DNA of 64,000 bases, from positions 300 through 64,299 of the forward strand of contig LWDJ01000013.1 of the NCBI GenBank assembly GCA_002083435.1, written 5' to 3'. The position numbers were made by a program, and so were the translations under genes. Position 1 is the stretch's first letter; every line of letters starts with the position of its first letter. This document shows, piece by piece, positions 1-10,813 of this stretch. This stretch comes from Proteobacteria bacterium SG_bin6. GTDB taxonomy: Bacteria; Pseudomonadota; Alphaproteobacteria; Sphingomonadales; Sphingomonadaceae. The notes under the pieces are model-generated. The model ran no database searches and was not told the origin of the DNA. It was given only the letters and a program-made list of their open reading frames with translations.

Positions 1-851
1 GTCGCGCTCGCGATCGGGGCGGTGACGCCGGGTTGCGCGATCAGCCAGGCAAGCGCGACCTGGGCGAGTGTCGCGCCGGCCTCCGCCGCCACCGCGTCCA
101 TCGCGTCGAGCACCGCCCTGCCCTTGCCCTCGAGCAGCGGCGCCATCCGCCCGCCCCGGATGCTCTTCCCCAGATCCGCCGCCGAGCGATATTTGCCGGT
201 GAGGAAGCCCGAGGCGAGCCCATAATAAGGCACCACGCCGATATTGTGGGTGACGCAATAATCCTGCTGCTCGCCTTCGAACTTGTGGCGGCTGACGAGA
301 TTATATTCGGGTTGCAGCACCTGATAATGCGGCAGCCCGGCGTGGCGCGCGACGTCGATCGCCGATTTCAGCCGCGCCGCGTGGAAATTCGACGCGCCGA
401 GCACGCGCACCTTGCCCGCCTCGACCAGCCGCGCGAATGCCTCGGCGACCGCGTCCTGCGGCACATCCTCGTCATCCTGATGCGCGAAATACATGTCGAT
501 CGTCTCGACCCCCAGCCGCTTGAGCGACGCCTCGCACGCCGCCGCGATGCGCGCAGGCGCGAGCTTGGCGCCGCCTTCGCCCGGGAGCATCCCCACCTTG
601 GTCGCGATCAGTACCTCGGCGCCGGGGCGGGCGCGGCGCCATTCGCCGATCAGGCTTTCCGATTCGCCCCCCTGATGCCCCGGCGCCCAGGCCGAATAGA
701 CGTCCGCCGTGTCGATCATCGTGCCGCCGCCGGCGACGAAAGCGTCGAGCACCGCGAAGCTCGCTTCCTTGTCGGCCGTCCAGCCAAAGACGTTGCCGCC
801 CAGCACCAGCGGCGCGATGTCGAGCGGGCTTGATCCCAGGCGTCGCTTCAT
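1..851 (-). CDS. Aldo/keto reductase, C-terminus cut by window edge
   Basis: Probable NAD(P)H-dependent carbonyl reductase of the aldo/keto reductase (TIM barrel) superfamily. The start is the ATG at 851-849, giving MKRRLGSSPLDIAPL, and the frame stays open to base 1, so the C-terminus lies outside the window. The family tetrad is partly visible: D47 and Y52 in MIDTADVYSAW, K85 in LIATKVGM and His in MYFAHQDD. It resembles the Tas/YajO-like subgroup that acts on small aldehydes, but the substrate cannot be told. Its ATG overlaps the stop of the upstream lipoprotein gene (ATGA), so it is probably the third gene of a leftward operon and translationally coupled. Confidence 0.85.
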   Translation of the reverse strand, partial: MKRRLGSSPLDIAPLVLGGNVFGWTADKEASFAVLDAFVAGGGTMIDTADVYSAWAPGHQGGESESLIGEWRRARPGAEVLIATKVGMLPGEGGAKLAPARIAAACEASLKRLGVETIDMYFAHQDDEDVPQDAVAEAFARLVEAGKVRVLGASNFHAARLKSAIDVARHAGLPHYQVLQPEYNLVSRHKFEGEQQDYCVTHNIGVVPYYGLASGFLTGKYRSAADLGKSIRGGRMAPLLEGKGRAVLDAMDAVAAEAGATLAQVALAWLIAQPGVTAPIASA

Positions 852-1015
852 TTGGCCGTGCTTTCGTTGAGTGCCTCGGGCGAGACGCTGTTCGCATCCA
901 GCATCGCCGCCGAATCATTCAGCTGGCGTGCCTCGCTGGGGGGCGCGCCGCTGGGATCGTTGGCGCTGCTTCCGCAGGCGCCGAGCAGCAAGAGCGGGAG
1001 CAGTGCCAGCCTCAT
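848..1015 (-). CDS. Small lipoprotein, 55 aa
   Basis: A short secreted lipoprotein of unknown function. MRLALLPLLLLGACGSS has a basic start, a leucine-rich hydrophobic core and a lipobox (LGAC), so the mature protein would begin at Cys14 and be lipidated. The rest (about 40 residues, Ser/Ala/Asn/Asp rich) has no recognisable domain and is probably disordered. ATGA overlaps at both ends, with the preceding lipoprotein (stop 1012) and with the aldo/keto reductase start (851), make it a convincing gene despite its size. No function is claimed. Confidence 0.65.
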   Translation of the reverse strand: MRLALLPLLLLGACGSSANDPSGAPPSEARQLNDSAAMLDANSVSPEALNESTAK

Positions 1016-1344
1016 TCCCCGTCCACCTCGTTGCCGGCGTCGCGCAGGCCTTCGCCGGTTTCGCGGCGGGCGTCGCGCAAGCCTTCCTTGCCCTCGCGGG
1101 TCGCATCCCTGGCGGCGTTTTCGATCCGGTCGCCGGCGGCGTCAACCGCATTGTCGGCGGCGCCCAGCGCGCGCTCGCCGGCACGCTGCACATCATCGAC
1201 CGCCTCGGCAGCGGTCGCGTTGGCGTCGCTCGCCACCGCGTCGGCGGCTTCGGCGGTTTCGTTCTGCGCGCGCTCGCTGCACGCGGCGAGCGGGGCCAGC
1301 GCGAGCGGGGCAAGCGCGAGCAGGATGATGGCGCGTTTCTTCAT
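1012..1344 (-). CDS. Ala-rich lipoprotein with amphipathic repeats
   Basis: An outer- or inner-membrane lipoprotein of about 110 residues. The start MKKRAIILLALAPLAL is preceded by an AGGAGAG ribosome site with good spacing; a longer upstream reading (MGGGSDRN) lacks one. The lipobox is LAAC. The mature part is strongly alanine-rich with charged residues at regular spacing (AEAADAV, AADNAVDAAGDR, ENAARDATREG), typical of an amphipathic helix or coiled coil, as in small entericidin- or YtxH-like stress lipoproteins. First gene of a three-gene leftward operon. The function is unknown. Confidence 0.7.
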   Translation of the reverse strand: MKKRAIILLALAPLALAPLAACSERAQNETAEAADAVASDANATAAEAVDDVQRAGERALGAADNAVDAAGDRIENAARDATREGKEGLRDARRETGEGLRDAGNEVDGE

Positions 1345-1447
1345 GATATTCTCTCCTAGGTTGCGATCCGATCCGCCGCCCAACGCGCCATCCCTAACGC
1401 ATGTTGCATCGGCGGCGAAATTGCCCCGGCGTCGTCATTGACCGCAC

Positions 1448-1463
1448 ATAAAGATATCTTTAT
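1448..1463. promoter_or_regulatory. Perfect 16-bp palindrome, candidate operator of the methionine operon
   Basis: ATAAAGATATCTTTAT is perfectly self-complementary and AT-rich in a very GC-rich background. It lies 13 bases before the start of the ArsR-type fusion gene and next to the divergent lipoprotein operon. ArsR/SmtB proteins bind such inverted repeats, and S-adenosylhomocysteine-responsive ArsR proteins (SahR) control methionine genes in proteobacteria. Autoregulation of arsR-metF-metH through this site is inferred. Confidence 0.6.
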
Positions 1464-1476
1464 ATGACGAAGCGCG

Positions 1477-2427
1477 ATGATGACCGCGCTCGATATCTTC
1501 CGTGCCCTCGCCGATGCGACGCGGCTGCGCATCCTGGCGCTGGTGCGCACGATGGAGCTGTCGGTCGGCGAACTGGCGCAGGTGCTGGGGCAGAGCCAGC
1601 CGCGCGTCAGCCGCCATGTGAAGATATTGGCCGATGCCGGGCTGGTCGAGCGGCGCAAGGAAGGCAGCTGGGTTTTCGTGGCGAAAGGCGATGCCGATCG
1701 GGTCGCCCCGGTGCTCGCCGCGCTCGATGCCTGGCGCGACGGCGACGATTGGGCGGAGGCCGATGCCGCCCGGCTCGCCGCGGTGCGTGCCGATCGCGCG
1801 GCGGCGGCGAACGCCTGGTTCGAAACCCATGCCGGCGAATGGGACGCGATCCGATCGCTCCACATCGCCGAAAGCGAGGTCGAGGCGGCGATGGCGCGGG
1901 TGCTGGGCGCCGCGCCGATCGCGCGGCTGGTGGATATCGGCACCGGCACCGGGCGGATGCTCGAGCTGTTCGCGCCGCAGGCCAAGGCGGCGCTGGGGAT
2001 TGATCGTTCCTCCGAAATGCTGCGTCTCGCGCGCGCGAAGCTCGCCGAACGCGGGCTCGATCATGCCGAGCTGCGCCAGGCGGACCTTTACGCGCTGCCG
2101 CTGGGCGATGCCGCCGCCGATGTCGCGGTGTTCCACCATGTGCTCCACTTCGCGCAGCAGCCGGGCGCGGCGATCGCTGAGGCTGCGCGGGTGCTGGGGC
2201 CGGCCGGCCGGCTGCTGATCGCCGATTTCGCCCCGCATGACCGCGAAGAACTGCGCGCGCAGGAGGGGCATACCCGCCTGGGCTTTTCCGACGATCAGAT
2301 CGCCGTCTGGTTCGCCGCCGCGGGGCTGGTGCTGCAGCGCGATGACACGCTCGAAAGCGGTGCGCTCACCGTCAAACTCTGGCTCGGCCGCAAGCCGGGC
2401 GCGCAATTAGAGGCGCTTGCCGCATGA
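1477..2427 (+). CDS. ArsR-family regulator fused to SAM-dependent methyltransferase
   Basis: Two domains. Residues 1-95 form an ArsR/SmtB winged helix: MELSVGELAQVLGQSQPRVSRHV is the helix-turn-helix region, followed by a wing ending KEGSWVFV. Residues 115-310 form a class I methyltransferase with SAM motif I at 152-160 (VDIGTGTGR). No Cys-rich metal site is visible in the ArsR part, so the ligand is more likely SAM or S-adenosylhomocysteine than a metal. It is the first gene of the methionine operon and overlaps metF by ATGA, so it probably senses the methyl cycle and controls metF and metH. The start is ATG 1477 or 1480; neither has a strong ribosome site. Whether the methyltransferase domain is catalytic or only binds ligand is unknown. 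Confidence 0.85.
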   Translation: MMTALDIFRALADATRLRILALVRTMELSVGELAQVLGQSQPRVSRHVKILADAGLVERRKEGSWVFVAKGDADRVAPVLAALDAWRDGDDWAEADAARLAAVRADRAAAANAWFETHAGEWDAIRSLHIAESEVEAAMARVLGAAPIARLVDIGTGTGRMLELFAPQAKAALGIDRSSEMLRLARAKLAERGLDHAELRQADLYALPLGDAAADVAVFHHVLHFAQQPGAAIAEAARVLGPAGRLLIADFAPHDREELRAQEGHTRLGFSDDQIAVWFAAAGLVLQRDDTLESGALTVKLWLGRKPGAQLEALAA

Positions 2428-3365
2428 CCATGTCGTTCCACGATCTCGAAGAGGCGCGCCGCGCGCTCGATGCGCCGCTGTTCGCCGATCTGGCGGGCGA
2501 TGCCCAGGTGAGCTTCGAATTCTTCCCGCCCAAGAGCGAGAAGATGGAAGGCCAGTTGTGGGAGGCGATCAAGACGCTCGAGCCGCTGGGGCCGCGCTTC
2601 GTTTCGGTCACCTATGGCGCGGGCGGTTCGACGCGCGAGCGCACCCATGCGACGGTCGCGCGCATCCAGCGCGAAACGTCGCTGGCGGCCGCCGCGCACC
2701 TCACCTGCGTCGAGGCGACCAAGGCGGAGATCGCCGAGATCGCCGATGCCTATTGGGCGGCGGGCGTGCGCCATATCGTCGCTTTGCGGGGTGATCCGCC
2801 GGTCGCGGGCGCAAGCTTCGCCCCGCACCCCGAAGGCTATGCGAGCGCCGCCGATCTGGTCGCCGGCCTGAAGAAGCTGCATCCGTTCGAGATTTCGGTC
2901 GCCGCCTATCCCGAATGCCACCCCGAGGCGGTGAGCGCCGCTTCGGACATCGACAATCTGAAGCGCAAGATCGATGCCGGCGCGACGCGGGCGATCAGCC
3001 AGTTCTTCTTCACCCCCGAATGTTTCTTCCGCTTCCGCGACGCGGCGGCGGCGGCGGGGATCGAGGCGGAGATCGTGCCGGGCATCCTGCCGGTGTCGAA
3101 CGTCGCGCAGACGCGCAAGTTCGCGGCGATGTGCGGCGCCGAAATCCCGGCCTGGATGGACCGGCTGTTCGAGGGGCTCGACGATCATCCCCCCGCGCGC
3201 CAGCTGGTCGCGGCGACGATCGCCGCCGAGCTGTGCCGCCGGCTGTACGCGGGCGGGGTGCGGCATTTCCATTTCTACACGCTCAACCGCGCCGAGCTGA
3301 GCTTCGCGATCTGCCATCTGCTCGGCCTGCGCGCCGGGACGGCGGCGGCGAAGGCGGCGGCGTGA
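2424..3365 (+). CDS. metF: 5,10-methylenetetrahydrofolate reductase
   Basis: Reduces methylene-THF to 5-methyl-THF, the methyl donor used by methionine synthase just downstream. The length (313 aa) fits the single-domain bacterial FAD enzyme. Family landmarks are VSFEFFPPKSEKMEGQLWE near the N-terminus (the Glu of FEFFPPK is catalytic), RFVSVTYGAGG, ALRGDPP, SVAAYPECHPEA and the C-terminal GVRHFHFYTLNRAEL. The start overlaps the regulator's stop (ATGA), implying translational coupling. Cytosolic enzyme of the active methyl cycle. Confidence 0.95.
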   Translation: MTMSFHDLEEARRALDAPLFADLAGDAQVSFEFFPPKSEKMEGQLWEAIKTLEPLGPRFVSVTYGAGGSTRERTHATVARIQRETSLAAAAHLTCVEATKAEIAEIADAYWAAGVRHIVALRGDPPVAGASFAPHPEGYASAADLVAGLKKLHPFEISVAAYPECHPEAVSAASDIDNLKRKIDAGATRAISQFFFTPECFFRFRDAAAAAGIEAEIVPGILPVSNVAQTRKFAAMCGAEIPAWMDRLFEGLDDHPPARQLVAATIAAELCRRLYAGGVRHFHFYTLNRAELSFAICHLLGLRAGTAAAKAAA

Positions 3366-3428
3366 CGTGTCTCCCGGTTGCGGGATTGGACCGACGATGT
3401 GGCCGGATGCGGCCAGGAGTTTGAGAAC

Positions 3429-4472
3429 ATGACCCCACGCGAAAATCTGCTCGCCCAGGCGCGCGAGCGTATCCTGATCACCGACGGCGCGTTCGGCACC
3501 GAAATCCAGCGGCTGGGGCTGGTCGAGGCCGATTATGCCGGCGACCTCGGCCTCGGCCACGACCAGAAGGGCAATAACGACATCCTCGCGCTCACCAAGC
3601 CGGCGGTGCCCGAGGCGATCCACCGCGCCTATTTCGCGGCGGGGGCCGACATCGCCGAGACCAACACCTTCTCCGCCAACCGCATCAGCCAGGCGGATTA
3701 TGGCGCGGAAGGGCTGGTGCGCGAGATCAACCTCGCCTCGGCGGGGCTGGCGCGCAAGGTGGCGGACGAATTCACCGCCAAGGATGGCCGCCCGCGCTTC
3801 GTCGCCGGCGCGATCGGGCCGACCAACAAGACTTTGTCGCTCAGCCCCGACGTGAACGATCCCGGCTACCGCGAGATCGACTTCGACACGCTGAAGGACG
3901 TGTACCGCGAGCAGATCGACGCGCTGGTCGAAGGCGGGATCGATTTCGTGCTGATCGAAACGGTGTTCGATACGCTGAACGCCAAGGCCGGGATCATGGC
4001 GGCGATCGAGGCGGGCGAGGCGCTGGGGCGCGATCTGCCGATCATGCTGTCGATGACGCTGACCGATCTTTCGGGGCGCAACCTTTCGGGCCACACCGTC
4101 GAGGCGTTCTGGCACGCGGTGCGCCACGCGCGGCCGCTGACGATCGGGCTCAACTGCTCGTTCGGCGCGGAGCAGCTGCGCCCGCATGTCAAGACTTTGG
4201 CCGAACTCGCCGACACGCTGATCATGGTCTATCCCAACGCTGGCCTGCCCAACGAGCTCGGCCAATATGACGAGCTGCCCGCGCAGACCGCCGCCTTCGT
4301 GCGCGAATGGGCCGATGCGGGCCAGGTAAACATCCTGGGCGGCTGCTGCGGATCGACCCCTGATCACATCGCCGCGATCGCGCGGACGGTGGAAAGCCTC
4401 CCCCCGCGCGCGCTGCCGGTGCCGCCGGTGCGCACGCGCCTGGCCGGGCTCGAAGCGATGACGATGGCTTGA
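3429..4472 (+). CDS. metH: Methionine synthase, homocysteine-binding part (split MetH)
   Basis: The first half of a split cobalamin-dependent methionine synthase: the zinc-binding homocysteine S-methyltransferase TIM barrel. The start ATG 3429 (MTPRENLLAQ) follows AGGAG at 3415-3419; upstream in-frame starts lack a ribosome site. Typical motifs are ITDGAFGTEIQ, AETNTFSANRI, GPTNKTLS and the zinc ligands in GLNCSFGAEQL and GGCCGSTPDH. At 347 residues it holds only the N-terminal module of the roughly 1,230-residue Escherichia coli enzyme. The remaining modules are in the next gene, and the two products should form one enzyme. This split is common in alphaproteobacteria. Confidence 0.93.
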   Translation: MTPRENLLAQARERILITDGAFGTEIQRLGLVEADYAGDLGLGHDQKGNNDILALTKPAVPEAIHRAYFAAGADIAETNTFSANRISQADYGAEGLVREINLASAGLARKVADEFTAKDGRPRFVAGAIGPTNKTLSLSPDVNDPGYREIDFDTLKDVYREQIDALVEGGIDFVLIETVFDTLNAKAGIMAAIEAGEALGRDLPIMLSMTLTDLSGRNLSGHTVEAFWHAVRHARPLTIGLNCSFGAEQLRPHVKTLAELADTLIMVYPNAGLPNELGQYDELPAQTAAFVREWADAGQVNILGGCCGSTPDHIAAIARTVESLPPRALPVPPVRTRLAGLEAMTMA

Positions 4473-4481
4473 AGCATTTAG

Positions 4482-4659
4482 CCCTCTCCCCTTCAGAGGA
4501 GAGGGTTGGGAGAGGGGGAGGCCGGGCGCTTCGGCATCCAGATCATCCCCTCACCCCGGCCCTCTCCCGCAAGCGGGAGAGGGAGAAGAAAGCGAGGCCC
4601 TCTCCCGGATGCGGGAGAGGGAGACCAAACCCCGACCCTCTCCCCTGAAGCGGAGAGGG
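4482..4659. repeat. Array of four 24-bp hairpin repeats between the metH parts
   Basis: Four palindromic units at 4482-4505, 4560-4583, 4598-4621 and 4636-4659, each starting CCCTCTCC and ending GGAGAGGG. The second is perfect with 11-bp arms around AA and the third has 10-bp arms around GATG; the outer two have 8-bp arms. The last three are spaced exactly 38 bases apart and the first two 78. The last unit ends in GGGAGAAGAAG, which supplies the ribosome site of the second metH gene. These look like REP-type elements and could stabilise or attenuate the polycistronic mRNA. Confidence 0.85.
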
Positions 4660-4674
4660 AGAAGAAGAAGCAAG

Positions 4675-7275
<2,601 letters not shown>

Positions 7276-7347
7276 TCCGGGTACGCCACAGGCCGGAACG
7301 CGGCCACGGGCGCTAGCCGCGCGGGCGCAAAGCGTTATAGCGCGGCG

Positions 7348-8094
7348 ATGCTCATCCGCGTGATCGATCTGGAAACCACCGGCCCCGCGCCGCCCGCGCA
7401 CGGCGTGTGCGAGATCGGCTGGCAGGATGTCGCGCAAGGCGCCGACGGCCGCTGGGAGATTTCGGGCGAGGGCGGGGCGCTGCTCGTCAATCCCGGGCGC
7501 CCGATCCCGCCGATCACTCAGGCGATCCACCATATCCTCGACGAGGAGGTGGCCGAGGCGCCCTACTGGCACGATGTCGCGCGCCGCGTGCTCGATCCCT
7601 GGCCGCGTCGCCGCGCGCTCGCCGCCCACCGCGCCGATTTCGAGCAGGTGTTTTGCACCCCCGCGCTCAGCCACGGCGCCGAGTGGATCTGCACCTGGAA
7701 ATGCGCGCTGCGGCTATGGCCCGATTCGCCCGCTTTCTCGAACCAGGTGCTGCGCTATTGGCGCCGGCCCGAGGGGCTGGAGCATGAACGCGGCCTGCCC
7801 GCGCACCGCGCCTTTCCCGATGCCTATGTCACGGCGCACCATCTGCGCGACATGCTGAACGAGGCGGGGCTCGACCAATTGCTCGAATGGTCGCGCCTAC
7901 CCGGGCTGCTGCCCCGCGTGCGCTTCGGCCCCGATCGGGGGAAGGACTGGGCCGAGATCAGCGACGAATCGCTCGCCGGCTTCTTCGGCGATCGCGACCC
8001 CGATGTGCGCTACACCGCCGAGCAGGAGGCGGCGCGGCGCGGCATGGCCGGCCCGCGCCGGCGCGAGGACCGGCAGGAGCGGTTGTTCGACTAG
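7348..8094 (+). CDS. DEDDh 3'-5' exonuclease, DnaQ-like
   Basis: A 3'-5' exonuclease of the DnaQ/epsilon fold, 248 aa. Exo I motif D-x-E is in VIDLETTG at the N-terminus, a further Asp in AAHRADFEQVF, and the last motif in HRAFPDAYVTAHHL (H and D of DEDDh). A C-terminal tail of about 60 residues (RVRFGPDRGKDWAEISDESL) resembles the small domain that follows many proofreading-like exonucleases and may bind nucleic acid. It has no polymerase partner nearby, so a repair or RNA/DNA trimming role is more likely than replicative proofreading. Confidence 0.85.
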   Translation: MLIRVIDLETTGPAPPAHGVCEIGWQDVAQGADGRWEISGEGGALLVNPGRPIPPITQAIHHILDEEVAEAPYWHDVARRVLDPWPRRRALAAHRADFEQVFCTPALSHGAEWICTWKCALRLWPDSPAFSNQVLRYWRRPEGLEHERGLPAHRAFPDAYVTAHHLRDMLNEAGLDQLLEWSRLPGLLPRVRFGPDRGKDWAEISDESLAGFFGDRDPDVRYTAEQEAARRGMAGPRRREDRQERLFD

Positions 8095-8170
8095 CGGCCG
8101 GCCGGCCTCCGCGCGGCCGGATCGAACTCAAGGGTTTTCTTGGCCGCACCGCCGGGTTAACCCCCGCGCG

Positions 8171-8617
8171 ATGTCGCTCGATCAGCCCCCGACCGGTCGT
8201 TTCGTCGATCGCGAGCACCGCTTTCCGGTGCGGGTCTATTTCGAGGACACCGATCTGTCGGGCGTCGCCTATCACGCCAATTATCTGCGCTGGATGGAGC
8301 GCGCCCGATCCGACATGCTGCGCCTGGCGGGCATCGACCAGCGCGCGGCGCATGAAGCGGGGGAGGGCGCCTATGCCGTCGCCGAACTCGCGATCAAATA
8401 TCGCGCTCCCGCCCGGCTCGACGATGCGCTGGTGGTCGTCTCGCGCCTGATCGAGGTGCGGCCCGCATCCTGCCGCATTCATCAGCGAGTCATGCGCGGC
8501 GACGATAGCTTGAGCGCGGCGGAGGTCGTCGCCGCGTTCGTCGCCCCCAGTGGCCGGCCGCGCCGCCAGCCGGCCGATTGGATCAAAGCTTTCGCACCGC
8601 TCGTTTGGGCGGATTGA
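8171..8617 (+). CDS. ybgC: Tol-Pal-associated acyl-CoA thioesterase
   Basis: A hot-dog fold acyl-CoA thioesterase, 148 aa, first gene of the tol-pal cluster. FPVRVYFEDTDLSGVAYHANYLRWMERAR is the family signature; the Asp in the D-T-D-x-x-G-x-x-x-H motif is catalytic. The start ATG 8171 matches the usual N-terminus; an upstream reading to 8003 overlaps the exonuclease and looks like shadow sequence. The 12-base gap to tolQ fits co-transcription. Confidence 0.9.
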   Translation: MSLDQPPTGRFVDREHRFPVRVYFEDTDLSGVAYHANYLRWMERARSDMLRLAGIDQRAAHEAGEGAYAVAELAIKYRAPARLDDALVVVSRLIEVRPASCRIHQRVMRGDDSLSAAEVVAAFVAPSGRPRRQPADWIKAFAPLVWAD

Positions 8618-8629
8618 CAGGAGTATCGC

Positions 8630-9328
8630 GTGGCGTTCGCGCTCAATACCAACCCCGTAACCTTGTCGCCGATCGCGCTGTTCTTGCAGGCGGATATCGT
8701 CGTGAAGCTGGTGATGATCGGGCTGCTGCTCGCCTCGATCTGGACCTGGGCGATCATCATCGCGGCGACGCTGAAGCTGGGCGGCGTCACCCGCCAGGGC
8801 GCGGCGTTCGAGCGCGATTTCGACCGGGCGGAGGATATCGACGGTTTCTACAAACAGCATAGCGACAACCGGCTGCCGATCGCGCGCGTCTTCGCCGCCG
8901 GGGTCGGCGAGTGGCGCCGCTCGACGATGGGCGGAGTGATCGACCGCGAGGGCACGCGCGAGCGGCTCGCGACCGCGATGAGCGCGGCGGTGGCGAGCGA
9001 GATCGACGCGCTCTCCGACCGGCTGAACATCCTGGCGACCGTTGGCGCGGTGGCGCCGTTCGTCGGGCTGTTCGGCACCGTCTGGGGCATCATGCGCGCC
9101 TTCACCGGCATCGCCCAGGCGCAGAGCACCTCGCTCGCGGTGGTGGCACCGGGCATCGCCGAGGCTTTGTTCGCGACCGCGATCGGGCTGTTCGCGGCGA
9201 TCCCGGCGGTGATCGCGTACAACCGCTTCAGCCACCGCATCAACCGCATCGAGGCGCGGCTCAACCGCTTCGCCGACAGCTTCCACGCGACGCTCAGCCG
9301 CCAGCTCGAAGTGGCGGGGAAACGGTGA
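8630..9328 (+). CDS. tolQ: Tol-Pal proton channel subunit TolQ
   Basis: An inner-membrane MotA/TolQ/ExbB-family protein, 232 aa, that forms the proton channel with TolR and energises TolA. Three membrane segments: about residues 20-43 (VVKLVMIGLLLASIWTWAII), 135-160 (LATVGAVAPFVGLFGTVWGI) and 175-195 (ALFATAIGLFAAIPAVIAYN). GTG start at 8630 with AGGAG seven bases upstream. The Tol system maintains the outer membrane during constriction. The only oddity is the 172-base gap before tolR, which contains a palindromic insertion. Confidence 0.93.
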   Translation: MAFALNTNPVTLSPIALFLQADIVVKLVMIGLLLASIWTWAIIIAATLKLGGVTRQGAAFERDFDRAEDIDGFYKQHSDNRLPIARVFAAGVGEWRRSTMGGVIDREGTRERLATAMSAAVASEIDALSDRLNILATVGAVAPFVGLFGTVWGIMRAFTGIAQAQSTSLAVVAPGIAEALFATAIGLFAAIPAVIAYNRFSHRINRIEARLNRFADSFHATLSRQLEVAGKR

Positions 9329-9356
9329 GGGGTGGTGCTCCCGAGCGGATGGGGAC

Positions 9357-9472
9357 ACCCCTCCACCATGCTTCGCATGGTCCCCCTCCCCTTGCAGGGG
9401 AGGAACTGATCGTTGGCAAGCTCCTCCCCTGCAAGGGGAGGTGGCAGCCGCGCCAGCGGCTGACGGAGGGGT
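9357..9472. repeat. 116-bp palindromic (MITE/REP-doublet-like) element in tolQ-tolR gap
   Basis: The element is bounded by ACCCCTCC (9357-9364) and its inverse complement GGAGGGGT (9465-9472). Inside are a small hairpin (ACCATG..CATGGT) and two copies of a 20-bp block in inverted orientation, CCTCCCCTTGCAGGGGAGGA and its exact complement, around a 17-base centre. This dense nesting is typical of non-autonomous intergenic repeats in sphingomonads. It lies inside an operon, so it must be read through; no open frame is present. Confidence 0.75.
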
Positions 9473-9500
9473 ATGCCCGTTCGCCGAAGAGGGTTCAGCC

Positions 9501-9926
<426 letters not shown>

Positions 9927-9929
9927 AGG

Positions 9930-10808
9930 GTGGATCGCGCCGAGAGCACCGGGCTGGGCGTCGCGCTGATCGCGCATCTCGCCGTGCTCGCCTGGCTTTC
10001 GAGCAACTGGCTGGCGAAGCCGGTGCCGCCCAAGCCGCTCGCGGTGCCGGTGACCGTGTCCTTGGTCGATACCGTCGCGCTGCAGAGCAGCGCGCCGGCG
10101 ACGGTCGAAGCCGCGCCCTCTCAAGCGCCCGATCTAGGCCCGCCCGAGGAAGCCGCGCCGCCGCCGCCCGATCCGGCGCCGCCCGAACCCAGGCCGAGCC
10201 CGCCCGAACCCGCGCCGCCCAAGCCGCAACCCGCGCCCAAGCCCGCTGAAGTCGCGGCCCCCAAGCCGCCCCAGCCCAAGCCGGCCGCCAAGCCCGCGCC
10301 GGCGCTCGCCAAGACACCGCCCCAACCCGCGCCGGCGAAACCCGCGCCCAAGCAACTCGCCGCCAACGACGCGGCGAAGGCCGCGCGCCCGCGCGGATCG
10401 CGCCTGAGCGACGAGCTTCTGAAAGGGCTGACCGACACTCCCAGCCCGAGCAAGACCGTCGCCCCCAAGGGCGCGGTGATCGACGCCAAGGCGCTGGCGA
10501 GCATCCAGGACGCGATCCGCCGCCAGATCCAGCCCTGCGCGGATCGCCAGGTGAACCCCGGGCCGGGCGCGAACGAGATCGTCACCACGCTCAATCTGCG
10601 GCTCAACCCCGATGGCAGTCTGGCCGATGATCCCAAGGTCGTGCGCCAGGCGGGCCTGGATGGCGAGAATAACCGTTATGCGCGGCGGGTGATCGATCTG
10701 GGCATCGCCGCGTTCAAGGCGTGTTCGCCGCTCAAACTTCCAAGCGAATATTACCAGACGGCGAATGGCGGCTGGGGCAATATCAACTATAACTGGCAAT
10801 TACGGTGA
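9930..10808 (+). CDS. tolA: TolA-like energy-coupling protein with TonB-type C-terminus
   Basis: It spans the periplasm to link TolQR to TolB and Pal. N-terminal membrane anchor at about residues 8-28 (LGVALIAHLAVLAWLSSNWLA), then a long Pro/Ala/Lys-rich linker (residues 60-150, repeated PAPKP and PPEP units), then a C-terminal domain of about 100 residues (IQDAIRRQIQPCADRQ, LRLNPDGSLADDP) with the TolA/TonB C-terminal pattern. GTG start three bases after the tolR stop. 292 aa; the linker is proline-rich as in other alphaproteobacteria, not the Ala/Lys helix of E. coli TolA. Confidence 0.88.
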   Translation: MDRAESTGLGVALIAHLAVLAWLSSNWLAKPVPPKPLAVPVTVSLVDTVALQSSAPATVEAAPSQAPDLGPPEEAAPPPPDPAPPEPRPSPPEPAPPKPQPAPKPAEVAAPKPPQPKPAAKPAPALAKTPPQPAPAKPAPKQLAANDAAKAARPRGSRLSDELLKGLTDTPSPSKTVAPKGAVIDAKALASIQDAIRRQIQPCADRQVNPGPGANEIVTTLNLRLNPDGSLADDPKVVRQAGLDGENNRYARRVIDLGIAAFKACSPLKLPSEYYQTANGGWGNINYNWQLR

Positions 10809-10813
10809 GGATT

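Noticed and set aside
2295..4367. Long open frame on the minus strand opposite metF and metH part 1
   Set aside because: It is antisense to two clear enzymes, Arg/His/Gly/Asp-rich, and has no family motif. Very high GC removes stop codons from the complementary frame.
4482..4659. Evenly spaced palindromes that could suggest a CRISPR array
   Set aside because: Only four units, 14-base spacers that are similar to one another, perfect hairpins, and no cas genes. They are REP-like repeats.
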